Source: Desulforapulum autotrophicum
Lineage (GTDB): Bacteria > Desulfobacterota > Desulfobacteria > Desulfobacterales > Desulfolunaceae
NCBI GenBank assembly: GCA_020723285.1
Contig: DYJE01000005.1
Span: forward strand, 124,001-188,000
Reading direction: 5' to 3'
DNA length: 64,000 nucleotides
Each line of letters begins with the position of its first letter. Position 1 is the stretch's first letter. This document shows, in pieces, positions 7,878 to 16,637 of the stretch. The position numbers were made by a program, and so were the translations under genes. The notes under the pieces were generated by a model. It was not told the DNA's origin. It worked only from the letters and a program-made list of their open reading frames with translations, and did not search any database.

Positions 7878-9464
7878 TTAGTCATACCACTCCGTCATTC
7901 GGTGAATGACGATGCTGCTTCTTCTGTCCGAAAAGACCCCTCCCTTGGAAATAAGGCTGTAGACCAGCTCGGGAACGGAGTCCCCGTCCATGTCCACGAG
8001 GGTGACATCGCTGATGTAGCCCGAGATCCAGTCGGTGCTGTGGACGGGGGAGTAACCGAAATCGCCGGGAGTGAAAAGGGTGATTCTCCCCTTGGTGAAG
8101 TTTTTCATCCCCGCGAACAGATGGTTGGTGGCTTCCTTGTTCTGGATGGCGATCAGTTCATCGGCACCGTCTTTGTCAAGGTCGCTGAATATAATTCGCG
8201 GCTGGAGGTACACGCGGTTGATTTTGTCTCTGTCGGCGGTATCGGGCCTCGCCATGTAGGAGACCGTTCCGCCCAGCACGTCGTCGCTTTCCCATTTCAG
8301 ATTCCTTGCGTCGTCAAATACTCTGATTTTATTGTCTTTCATGTCGGCCAGGGCGGATGTGCTGTCCTGGGTCAAGGCGAACGAATAGAGAAGCGTCCCT
8401 TCGGGAACGTCCATGATCTTCAGGGCCGAATCCGGGGTGTTGAACGCGAAACGGACAATGGGACTGCCCAGAATGGATCCGAGGTTCTTGTTTTTCTGGG
8501 CGATGATCACCGGTTTGTTTTCCCCTTTGAGGGTCATGGACCGGAACAGCCATTTCAGATCGGATCGGATGGTTTTATAGGCCCTTCCGTCCCACTCGAT
8601 GACCAGGGACGATATGTCCATCCGGTCCTCCGTCACCACCGAGACATAGATTTCAGGATAGGCGTTGCCGTTGATGTTCGCGGAATCAACGCCCACCACA
8701 TATCCCCTGATGGGGACGGTGATGGTCACCTTTTCTTCGAAGGTTTTCCTGATCAGGGAGTAGATCGTGATGCTCTGGTCCGTGGCCGTGGCAATGTCGA
8801 TCTGGCCGTCCTGGTCGAAATCCGCCACGGCGATTCCGTTGACCACGCCTTTGAACTCCTGGCTTTTGGTGATTCTTTCCGTCAGGGGCTTCGAAGTTTT
8901 TTTGGGGGGAAGAACGGACTCTTCCAGCGGATAGCAGGGCGAAGAAAGAATGTTTCTGGTTTTTTTGGTGAAGCTGTTTAGATGGGACAGGTAGGCACCG
9001 TCTCCCTGCCCGATATCCGTAAAATGAAGAATGATTTTTCCCTGGGCCGCGTCATAGACAAAAACGTCGGTGGACACCGTATCGCCTAATTTCACGAGGC
9101 TCCCATAGATCAAAAAATTACAGGAGAGATTTTTGCACAGAGCCGCACAATCCTCGGGAGTCCTGATCTGTTCCACAGGCTTCTCGCTATGGATCGAAAA
9201 TCCACAATCACCACCGGACAACCGGCTGATGAGAAACGTTTCAATCCCTTTCTGCACAAGATCCACCTGTTCGGATGACACGATATGAAATGGCAGAAGT
9301 ACGATCCGGGGCTTATCAGCGGCAGTTCCGGTCACGGGATTCAAAAATAAAAAGAGCGACAGACAGAGATAGCAGGGTATTTTGATCCATGGATATTTTT
9401 TTTTCAACGTTCGATGCCTCTTGCTTTGATGGTGGTCGAGGTCATAGTGATACCACATGTTCAA
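7878..9464 (-). CDS. Exported FG-GAP/VCBS-repeat-like protein, second paralogue
   Basis: A 528-residue paralogue of the next gene downstream on this strand, 60 bases away. A long basic N-terminus (His/Lys-rich) precedes a hydrophobic signal segment ending near GTAADKP, so the true start may be a later codon. The TolB-like N-terminal part (RIVLLPFHIVSSEQVDLVQKG) is followed by VCBS-like loops (VADFDQDGQIDIATA, FSDLDKDGADELIA, DMDGDSVPELVYS), each with the DxDxDGxxD pattern of calcium-binding propeller blades. As the upstream gene of the pair it probably carries the shared promoter. I cannot assign a function. Confidence 0.7.
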   Translation of the reverse strand: MNMWYHYDLDHHQSKRHRTLKKKYPWIKIPCYLCLSLFLFLNPVTGTAADKPRIVLLPFHIVSSEQVDLVQKGIETFLISRLSGGDCGFSIHSEKPVEQIRTPEDCAALCKNLSCNFLIYGSLVKLGDTVSTDVFVYDAAQGKIILHFTDIGQGDGAYLSHLNSFTKKTRNILSSPCYPLEESVLPPKKTSKPLTERITKSQEFKGVVNGIAVADFDQDGQIDIATATDQSITIYSLIRKTFEEKVTITVPIRGYVVGVDSANINGNAYPEIYVSVVTEDRMDISSLVIEWDGRAYKTIRSDLKWLFRSMTLKGENKPVIIAQKNKNLGSILGSPIVRFAFNTPDSALKIMDVPEGTLLYSFALTQDSTSALADMKDNKIRVFDDARNLKWESDDVLGGTVSYMARPDTADRDKINRVYLQPRIIFSDLDKDGADELIAIQNKEATNHLFAGMKNFTKGRITLFTPGDFGYSPVHSTDWISGYISDVTLVDMDGDSVPELVYSLISKGGVFSDRRSSIVIHRMTEWYD

Positions 9465-9778
9465 GGTTCATGGAAAGCTAGTTGTTTGGTATTGCAGACA
9501 AATATCACCGGCTAAGCCATTTGGAAAGGCTCCCGGACCGGATTTCACCGTTTGTATCGGCCCCGGCGCATGCAAACCCCTACACGGCGCTCACCGATCC
9601 CAAACACAATCCTAACCCGGATCTAACTCAATTTCTCTTGATATTCCGGGCATCTTGCTTTATATACAATCAAAAAACAGGGGGTGGTCCTGTTAAGGGC
9701 GTCAACGTCCATTCTGCACTGCTTGTAAAGATAAACGATATAACGAATATATCAACATTAACAAAAGGAGATCTGATT
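9465..9778. other. Divergent intergenic region before the porin gene
   Basis: This 314-base stretch separates the minus-strand repeat-protein pair from the porin. An open frame runs through it from 9482 but is only the upstream extension of the porin frame and has no signal peptide. It holds the porin promoter candidate and the ribosome binding site AAAAGGAG. Confidence 0.6.
9638..9666 (+). promoter_or_regulatory. Candidate promoter of the porin gene
   Basis: TTGATA (9638-9643), a 17-base spacer and TATATA (9661-9666) give a good sigma-70-like match about 110 bases before the porin start. Confidence 0.5.
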
Positions 9779-11008
9779 ATGAAAAAACTGTTAGGCGTTA
9801 TGCTTGCCGCCGTGGTCTGTTCGACCGTGGCACTTCCCGCATTCGCGGTTGAAAACGAATTCGGTGGTTACTGGCGGACCCGCGGGATCACCATGCAGGA
9901 CTTTTCCGGAAGAGATACCGGAACAGACGGTTACGTGGATACCCGTACCCGGCTTTACTACACCGCGAAATTCAGCGATAAATTCAAGTTTGTCAACAAA
10001 TTTGAAATCGACACGGTCTGGGGTGATGACGACGGTGGAGACATCGGTGCTGACGGGAAAGACAAATCCTTTGAAATCAAAAACTCCTACGCCGATTTCA
10101 ATGTGGGTGACCACAACTTCAAAGTGGGTATCCAGCCTGGAAAAATCGCCCGCGGCTTTCTTATTGACGATGATTTCTCCGGTATTACCATGACATGTAA
10201 AGTGGGATCCGTTCTTGTTCCTTTCATGTGGATGAAAGTGGAAGAAGATGACATCAATGATGCCAAAATTATTAAAAATACTGAAACAATTCCGAACGTC
10301 ACTCCTGCAAAAACATACCCTGAAAGAGATTATTTTGCCGTTGCTCCCGTGTTCAACATCAGCGAATCCCTTTCTCTGAACCCCTACCTGTTCTACGATA
10401 AAGAACAGGGAACCGACACCGGCATGTTCTACCTGGGTGCCGACATCAACGCCAAAGTGGACAACATGACCGCCTGGGGTACCTTCATCTATGAAACGGG
10501 CGACAGAAACGATGACGATGTATCCGCTTTCCTCGTTGCCGCCGGTGCCGATGCAGGTCTTGTTCATGGTCAGGTGTTTTATGCCACCGGTGAAGAAGCC
10601 ACAGCCGATGACGAATGGAACGAATTCGGCCTTACCTTTAGTGCCGGCACAGGCCAGACTTACTACTGGTCGGAAATCATGGGCGAAGGCATCTTCGACG
10701 GAACCCGTTCCAATAACTCTCCGGGTACCGGTGTGACCAACATCATGGCCGCCAACCTTGGCGTGACTGTAAAACCCATGCCCAAACTGACTCTTTCCGG
10801 TGACATCTGGTACGCCCAGCTTGCTGAAGAAAGAAATGTGAACGGCTCCATGGAAGACGAACTCGGTATCGAAATCGACCTCAAAGCCACGTACATGGTT
10901 CTTGACAACCTCAAACTTGACGTTGTGGCCGCTTACCTCATGGCCGGTGACGCCACAGGCGAGGAAGATCCCATCGAAATCGGAACCCAGCTTTCTTTCA
11001 GCTTCTAA
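9779..11008 (+). CDS. Outer-membrane porin
   Basis: A 409-residue protein starting at the ATG at 9779, which has AAAAGGAG about 9 bases upstream. A clear signal peptide (KKLLGVMLAAVVCSTVALPAFA) is followed by EFGGYWRTRG and a succession of alternating hydrophobic/polar strands with acidic turns. The last residues, IEIGTQLSFSF, end in aromatic Phe, the C-terminal signature for BAM-dependent outer-membrane insertion. This matches the abundant general porins of Desulfobacterota, which admit small solutes. The strong ribosome binding site and the regular codon use fit high expression. The gene ends with a strong terminator. Confidence 0.85.
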   Translation: MKKLLGVMLAAVVCSTVALPAFAVENEFGGYWRTRGITMQDFSGRDTGTDGYVDTRTRLYYTAKFSDKFKFVNKFEIDTVWGDDDGGDIGADGKDKSFEIKNSYADFNVGDHNFKVGIQPGKIARGFLIDDDFSGITMTCKVGSVLVPFMWMKVEEDDINDAKIIKNTETIPNVTPAKTYPERDYFAVAPVFNISESLSLNPYLFYDKEQGTDTGMFYLGADINAKVDNMTAWGTFIYETGDRNDDDVSAFLVAAGADAGLVHGQVFYATGEEATADDEWNEFGLTFSAGTGQTYYWSEIMGEGIFDGTRSNNSPGTGVTNIMAANLGVTVKPMPKLTLSGDIWYAQLAEERNVNGSMEDELGIEIDLKATYMVLDNLKLDVVAAYLMAGDATGEEDPIEIGTQLSFSF

Positions 11009-11056
11009 GCGATCGAACTGAGTCGGGGTTGATGTTGGCCCCAAGCGATAATTCAA

Positions 11057-11086
11057 ACGGGTGCAGATTCTGCACCCGTTTTTTAT
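11057..11086 (+). terminator. Terminator of the porin gene
   Basis: ACGGGTGCAG pairs perfectly with CTGCACCCGT around ATT and is followed by TTTTTA. Confidence 0.92.
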
Positions 11087-11407
11087 TTGCCTTTCTTCCC
11101 CCCCCCCCTGTTGAGCCTCCACGAAATGACAATTTTGAACAAATGATGATAAATGATGGCATATTTGTCGTTTTGTATTTTTTCGCTCTCATTTTTTTAA
11201 CAGCTGCATGGTTTGCTTGTGTTCGAAATATTCAATGAATAAAGCATATTACGATAATACAAACTTGGTTGTTTTTTGTTGGCACGAATGATGATATGAA
11301 GCTCACCGTCTAATGCATCGTACAACACGGGCAACAGGCAGCGGGTTTTGTATTCCGCTGTTTATATTCGGTGTAACTCAATATCAACACAAGGAAAGGA
11401 AACGAAC
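11087..11407. other. Intergenic region with an 11-base poly-C tract
   Basis: The 321 bases between the porin terminator and the next gene contain a run of 11 C residues (11098-11108), then an AT-rich segment. A small open frame over the tract (11029-11238) overlaps the terminator and has no convincing start signal, so I do not call it a gene. Confidence 0.6.
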
Positions 11408-12136
11408 ATGAAAGCAATGAAGATGATGGCAGCGGGTCTGGTGATGGTGCTGGGAATGGCAACGGCAGGGTTCTGTGCTGACGCCACCTTGAACCTCGAT
11501 GTGAATTCAGCCTACGTGTCCAGGGGCTACACTTACAACGACGGTCTGGTGCTCCAGCCGTCCCTGGATGTTCTCAAAGGTGGATTCGATGTCAACGTCT
11601 GGGGAAACATGGATGTCTCGGATTATAATGATACCCTGGATTCCTGGCAGTTTTCAGAACTGGATCTGGCTGTGTACTACAGCCATTCTTTCGACAAACT
11701 GACCCTGACAGGCGGTATCATCGAGTATTTCTTCCCCCAGACCGATGTCAGCGGCGGCGGGAAAAACACGGAAGAGCTGTACCTCGGAGCCTCCCTCGCC
11801 CTTGTGGATGGCCTTTCCCTGGGACTCATCGTGTACTATGATTACGATGAATACGACGAAACCTGTTACTCCAACCTTGGCCTCACCTATTCAAAGTCCA
11901 TCAACCCCAAACTGGGCGTGACCGCCGGTGTTTATGCCGGATACCTGGATCAGGATGAACAATTTGGCGAATCCGGTTTCAAAGATTACAAACTGAGCCT
12001 GAAAGCCTCTTACGCCCTGACCGACACCATCGGACTGGGTGCCAATATCAATTACACCGACGCCATCGACGACGATGTACTGACCTTCGTGGATGTGAAC
12101 ACCTACGGCGGAGTCAGCGTCAACTGCAAATTCTGA
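11408..12136 (+). CDS. Outer-membrane beta-barrel protein
   Basis: A 242-residue protein from the ATG at 11408, preceded by AAGGAAAGGA. The signal peptide ends near TAGFCADATL. The mature part begins LNLDVNSAYVSRGYTYNDGLVLQPS, then alternating beta strands and the C-terminal GGVSVNCKF with terminal Phe. The SRGYT.. element followed by a QPSLD.. strand is reminiscent of the TIGR02001-type or MltA-interacting-like outer-membrane proteins, although the exact family is uncertain. It is transcribed in the same direction as the porin but separated from it by a terminator. The role is unknown; a channel or envelope-stability function is possible. Confidence 0.7.
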   Translation: MKAMKMMAAGLVMVLGMATAGFCADATLNLDVNSAYVSRGYTYNDGLVLQPSLDVLKGGFDVNVWGNMDVSDYNDTLDSWQFSELDLAVYYSHSFDKLTLTGGIIEYFFPQTDVSGGGKNTEELYLGASLALVDGLSLGLIVYYDYDEYDETCYSNLGLTYSKSINPKLGVTAGVYAGYLDQDEQFGESGFKDYKLSLKASYALTDTIGLGANINYTDAIDDDVLTFVDVNTYGGVSVNCKF

Positions 12137-12144
12137 TAACACGA

Positions 12145-12184
12145 CTGCGTTCAAGGGGATCCCTCCGGATCATCTTGAACGCAG
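12145..12184 (+). terminator. Long stem-loop after the outer-membrane protein gene
   Basis: CTGCGTTCAAG pairs with CTTGAACGCAG, with an inner GATCC/GGATC pairing. No T-tract follows, so it may stabilise the transcript end rather than terminate it intrinsically. Confidence 0.5.
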
Positions 12185-12343
12185 GAAATCGTCCCCGCCC
12201 CCCTCCAATCTGCCGTCCCAAGACTCCAAAACCCTTCACAAAAAAAATTCATTTCCAGTCAAAATGTGTTATCGTTTTCCTTCCATCCTTTGAGCGCCAC
12301 TGTTGTCCGGCCGGGATACACTGTTTTGATGGGGAGTGACACC

Positions 12344-13498
12344 ATGACTGATCTGAAAAAAACCCTCCTTCCGGTCCTTTTATCCCTGATACTTTTCCAA
12401 ACGTCCTGCGGAGACCGAGATACCCAAGGAAAAAAGAAAGGCGACAAGCCGCAGGCCCCGGTCACGGCAGCTCTGGCCGTCAAGAAAATAATCCCCGTGG
12501 ACATCACCGGCACCGGCCATGTGGAAGCCGGGGCGTCCATCCGGGTCTTCCCCCGTGTCAGCGGGACGTTGCTTTCGGTTCATTTCAAAGAAGGGGCCGA
12601 AGTCAGAAAAGGCGAACTTCTTTTTTCCATCGATGATGCGCCGTTCAAGGCCAGACTCCGGCAGGCCGAGGCGGATCTTGAAAGGGACCGGGCCAAACGG
12701 CGTCTTGCCGCAGCTCAGGTGAAACGCTACGGTTCTTTGTCCGATAAAGGCTACCTTTCCGCAGAGGAATACGAACAGCTTCAAAACGATCTGGCTGTTC
12801 TGAACGCCCAGATCCGCGCCGACGAAGCGGTGGTGGACAGTGCGAAACTCGATCTTTCCTACTGTTCAATCCGGGCGGAAATTACCGGAATCACTGGTGA
12901 AATCAACGTGGATCCCGGCAATCTTGTGACAACGGGAAGCACGACGCCCCTCACCACCCTCAGGTCCGTCAAGGACCTTGACGTGTCCATTTCCGTTCCC
13001 GAAAAACATTTCAGAGAAATCCGGAGCGCCATGGCCCATGGATCGGTCAGGGTCGCCGCCCTTGCCGATGGTGACCTGAAACCACTGGCCCAGGGGATCC
13101 TCACCTTCATCGACAACACCATCGACGCCGAATCGGGCATGGTGCTCCTTAAAGCCGGATTCGGAAATGACGGAAAAACCCTGTGGCCCGGCCAGTTCGT
13201 CCGGGTGACGGTGGAACTCCCGGTATCCGAAGAAGGCATCACTGTTCCGAACCAGGCCATTCAGACCGGCCAGAAAGGGTCTTTCGTCTATATCCTCCAT
13301 AAAGACATGAAGGTGGAAAGCCGCGCCGTCGAGACGGGCCGCTCGTTCAACGGCGACACCCTGATTGTCAGGGGGGTGTCCGAAGGGGAGAAGGTGGTGG
13401 TGGAAGGTCAGCTCAAACTGTCAGACGGGGCCACGGTCAAGGTTGTGGAGCCGGGAGGCGGTAACGAAAAGAACCCGACCAAGGCGGATCGGCCATGA
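12344..13498 (+). CDS. RND efflux periplasmic adaptor subunit (membrane fusion protein)
   Basis: A 384-residue protein from the ATG at 12344 (GGGGAG 7 bases upstream). The N-terminal hydrophobic segment ends at ..QTSCGD; Cys may be lipidated, although the preceding residues are not an ideal lipobox. The HlyD/AcrA order is visible: a biotinyl-lipoyl half (GTGHVEAGASIRVFPRVSG), an alpha-helical hairpin (about residues 90-150, rich in Ala/Glu/Arg), the second lipoyl half (AEITGITGEINVDPGNLV), then beta-barrel and membrane-proximal domains. It bridges the inner-membrane pump to an outer-membrane channel. No TolC-type gene is adjacent. It overlaps the pump gene at ATGA. Confidence 0.9.
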   Translation: MTDLKKTLLPVLLSLILFQTSCGDRDTQGKKKGDKPQAPVTAALAVKKIIPVDITGTGHVEAGASIRVFPRVSGTLLSVHFKEGAEVRKGELLFSIDDAPFKARLRQAEADLERDRAKRRLAAAQVKRYGSLSDKGYLSAEEYEQLQNDLAVLNAQIRADEAVVDSAKLDLSYCSIRAEITGITGEINVDPGNLVTTGSTTPLTTLRSVKDLDVSISVPEKHFREIRSAMAHGSVRVAALADGDLKPLAQGILTFIDNTIDAESGMVLLKAGFGNDGKTLWPGQFVRVTVELPVSEEGITVPNQAIQTGQKGSFVYILHKDMKVESRAVETGRSFNGDTLIVRGVSEGEKVVVEGQLKLSDGATVKVVEPGGGNEKNPTKADRP

Positions 13499-16400
13499 AC
13501 CTGTCAAAAATGTTCATCGAACGTCCTGTGGCCACGGTCCTTTCCATGCTGGCCATTGTTTTCGCAGGCCTTGTGGCTTACGCCCGTCTACCGGTAAACG
13601 AGCTGCCCAATGTGGACTTCCCAACCATCGAAGTCAGCGCCAACCTGTCGGGAGCCGGGCCTGAAACCATGGCCACGGCGGTGGCCACGCCCCTTGAACG
13701 TGAATTCTCCACCATATCGGGCCTGGACGCTATGTCCTCCACCAGCTCGCTGGGGCGCACACGGATCACCCTCCAGTTTTCCATGGACCGGGACATCGAC
13801 GCGGCGGCTCAGGATGTCCAGACAGCCATCGCCAGGGTTCAGCGGCTTCTTCCCGACGACATGACCAGTCCGCCTTCGTTCAGGAAAGTGGACCCCTCAA
13901 GCCAGCCCATTCTGTTCATCGCCCTGAGCTCACCGGAACTTCCCCTTTCAGCCCTGAATGAATATGCCGACACCCTTCTTTCACAAAAAATATCCATGAT
14001 CAAAGGCGTGGCCCAGGTGAACATCTACGGGTCCCAGAAATATGCGGTCCGGATCTACCTGAATCCCGAAGCCCTCAAAGGCCGGGGAATCGGGGTGGAT
14101 GAGGTTGAAAAGGCCATTTCATCGGCCAACGTCAACATTCCCACAGGCACATTGTACGGAAAGCACAAGGCCTACACCATCAAAGCCACGGGGCAGCTCA
14201 CGGAAGCTGAAAAATACAAACATGTGGTGGTGACTTACGCCAACGGTTCTCCGGTCCGGCTGGGCGATCTGGCGGTTGTGAAAGACGGTGTCGAGAACGA
14301 CAAAACCGCAGCCTGGTACATGGATAAGGAAGTGAAAACCCGGGCCATTGTCCTGGCCATCCAGCGCCAGCCCGGAAGCAACACCATCGAGGTGGCGGAC
14401 AACATCAAGCGCCTGCTGCCGAATTTCGAAGCCCAGCTTCCGCCCAGCGTGCGTCTGAACACCATTTACGACCGGTCACTATCCATCAGGGAATCGGTAG
14501 ACGACGTGATGTTCACGCTGTACCTCAGCATCGCCCTGGTGGTGCTGGTGATTTTTATTTTTTTAAGAAACGTCTCGGCCACGGTGATTCCGGCTCTGGC
14601 CGTTCCCATGTCCATCGTGGGCACCTTTGCCGTGATGGATCTTCTGGGATACAGCATCGACAACCTGTCCCTCATGGCCTTAACCCTTTGCGTGGGATTC
14701 GTGGTGGACGACGCCATTGTCATGCTTGAAAATGTGGTCCGGCACATGGAAATGGGTAAAAACCGGCTCGAAGCCGCCTTGGACGGAGCCAGGGAAATCG
14801 GCTTCACCATTCTCTCCATGACGTTGTCACTCTGCGCCGTGTTCATTCCACTGCTGTTCATGGGGGGGATTCTGGGACGCCTGTTCCGGGAGTTCGCCGT
14901 GACCATCGGTGTGGCGATCCTGGTCTCGGGCTTCGTATCCCTGAGTTTGTCGCCCATGCTGTGCAGCCGTCTTCTCCGGCATACGGACAGGGAAGAACAC
15001 GGCCGTCTTTACACGGCGTTCGACACGTTTTTCACAGGCCTTCTGTCCTTGTACGAACGAAGTCTTGTCCAGGTGATGCGGTGGAAGAAAACCACCCTGG
15101 TTTTTTCCCTGTTTCTTCTCTTGCTCACGGTCTATCTGTTTAAGACCGTCCCCATGGATTTCATCCCCAGCGGCGACTCCGGCCAGATGTTCGCCACCAC
15201 CGAAGCGGCCCAGGGCACATCCTTCGAAGCCATGGTGGATTACCAGCTCGCCGTGTCCGAAATCGTGCGGAACGATCCGGCGGTGGCGGCGTTTATGACG
15301 GCGGCCGGTGGAACCGGAGGTGCGGTGTCCGGCGGATCGGGCCGAATGAACATCCGGCTGAAACCCAGGTCGGAACGGAAAGAAAACGTGGATCAGGTGA
15401 TCCAGCGATTGAGAAAAAAACTGGGAGCCGTTCCCGGAATCAACACCTTCTTGAGAAATCCTCCCGCCATCGATGTGGGTGGACGGACCAGCAAGGCCCA
15501 GTATCAGTACACGCTCCAGGGTTCTGATATCGCTGAGCTTTCAGGGTACGCCGCACGCCTCAAGGAAAATCTGGAATCCCTGCCCGTTCTCCAGGATGTG
15601 ACCACGGACCTTGAAATCGTCAATCCCCAGGTGATGGTGCACATCGATTACGACAAGGCGGCGTCCCAGGGCGTCACGGCGGAAGATGTAGAAAACACCC
15701 TGAACAGCGCTTACAGCTCCAAGCAGGTGACGACCATCTACGCGCCAACCAACCAGTATCCGGTGATCATGGGGTTTGCTCCAGAGTTCCAGAACGACCC
15801 GGAAGCCCTGGATAATCTGTTCATCCGTTCAGACAAGGGAAAACTCGTTCCCCTGTCCGGTGTGGCCCGCATCGAAAAAAACGTGGGACCGCTCACCATC
15901 AACCACACCGGCCAGATGCCTTCGGTGACGGTGTCTTTCAATCTCAAGCCCGGCGTGGCCCTGGGAGACGGGGTCCGCATGGTGGAGGAAAAAACGCAAA
16001 GCCTGAACCTGCCGCCCTCCATCACGGCCAGTTTTCAGGGGACGGCCCAGCAGTTCAAGGATTCCATGAAAGGGATGTGGGTTCTTCTTTTCATGGCCGT
16101 GTCGGTGATTTACATCGTGTTAGGGATTCTATACGAAAGCTTCATCCACCCCCTGACCATTCTGTCAGGCCTGCCGTCCGCCGGTGTGGGTGCATTGATT
16201 ACCCTGATGATTTTCGGTGTGGATTTAAGCATCTACGCTTTTGTGGGCATCATCATGCTCATCGGCATTGTCAAGAAAAACGCCATCATGATGATCGATT
16301 TCGCCCTTTCCGCCCAGAGGAACGAAAACAAAACGCCGGCCGACGCCATTTTTGAAGGATGTATCCTGCGTTTCAGGCCCATCATGATGACCACCATGGC

Positions 16401-16599
16401 GGCCCTCATGGGCACCCTGCCCATCGCCATCGGAATCGGCGCGGGAGCCGAATCCCGGAAACCCCTGGGCCTTACGGTGGTGGGCGGGCTTTTGCTGTCC
16501 CAGATCCTGACGCTGTACATCACACCGGTCTTTTATGTATTTATGGAAGACCTGAGGGATTTTTTCGGAAAAAAAACCGGATCCGCTGAACATCATTGA
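13495..16599 (+). CDS. RND efflux pump, HAE1/AcrB-type permease
   Basis: A proton-driven inner-membrane exporter of 1034 residues, full length for the family. The N-terminus MNLSKMFIERPVATVLSMLAIVFAG is typical. The TM4 proton-relay motif GFVVDDAIVMLENVVRH has the two Asp residues, and the second half repeats the fold (FVGIIMLIGIVKKNAIMMIDFAL). Two large periplasmic loops lie between TM1-2 and TM7-8. The start overlaps the adaptor stop by 4 bases. The next gene, a predicted acyltransferase, follows after 38 bases on the same strand, so the pump may export an acylated product. The alternative is a general multidrug pump. Confidence 0.94.
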   Translation: MNLSKMFIERPVATVLSMLAIVFAGLVAYARLPVNELPNVDFPTIEVSANLSGAGPETMATAVATPLEREFSTISGLDAMSSTSSLGRTRITLQFSMDRDIDAAAQDVQTAIARVQRLLPDDMTSPPSFRKVDPSSQPILFIALSSPELPLSALNEYADTLLSQKISMIKGVAQVNIYGSQKYAVRIYLNPEALKGRGIGVDEVEKAISSANVNIPTGTLYGKHKAYTIKATGQLTEAEKYKHVVVTYANGSPVRLGDLAVVKDGVENDKTAAWYMDKEVKTRAIVLAIQRQPGSNTIEVADNIKRLLPNFEAQLPPSVRLNTIYDRSLSIRESVDDVMFTLYLSIALVVLVIFIFLRNVSATVIPALAVPMSIVGTFAVMDLLGYSIDNLSLMALTLCVGFVVDDAIVMLENVVRHMEMGKNRLEAALDGAREIGFTILSMTLSLCAVFIPLLFMGGILGRLFREFAVTIGVAILVSGFVSLSLSPMLCSRLLRHTDREEHGRLYTAFDTFFTGLLSLYERSLVQVMRWKKTTLVFSLFLLLLTVYLFKTVPMDFIPSGDSGQMFATTEAAQGTSFEAMVDYQLAVSEIVRNDPAVAAFMTAAGGTGGAVSGGSGRMNIRLKPRSERKENVDQVIQRLRKKLGAVPGINTFLRNPPAIDVGGRTSKAQYQYTLQGSDIAELSGYAARLKENLESLPVLQDVTTDLEIVNPQVMVHIDYDKAASQGVTAEDVENTLNSAYSSKQVTTIYAPTNQYPVIMGFAPEFQNDPEALDNLFIRSDKGKLVPLSGVARIEKNVGPLTINHTGQMPSVTVSFNLKPGVALGDGVRMVEEKTQSLNLPPSITASFQGTAQQFKDSMKGMWVLLFMAVSVIYIVLGILYESFIHPLTILSGLPSAGVGALITLMIFGVDLSIYAFVGIIMLIGIVKKNAIMMIDFALSAQRNENKTPADAIFEGCILRFRPIMMTTMAALMGTLPIAIGIGAGAESRKPLGLTVVGGLLLSQILTLYITPVFYVFMEDLRDFFGKKTGSAEHH

Positions 16600-16637
16600 T
16601 GACGACCGTATAACCCTGGCAGAAAAATGGGGGGGCC

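Noticed and set aside
9791-11122. Open frame of 443 codons antisense to the porin
   Set aside because: Runs across the porin terminator and shows no domain. It is an artefact of porin codon bias.
11029-11238. 69-codon frame over the porin terminator and poly-C tract
   Set aside because: Includes the terminator stem and has no plausible start signal. The translation is Pro/Phe-rich without similarity.
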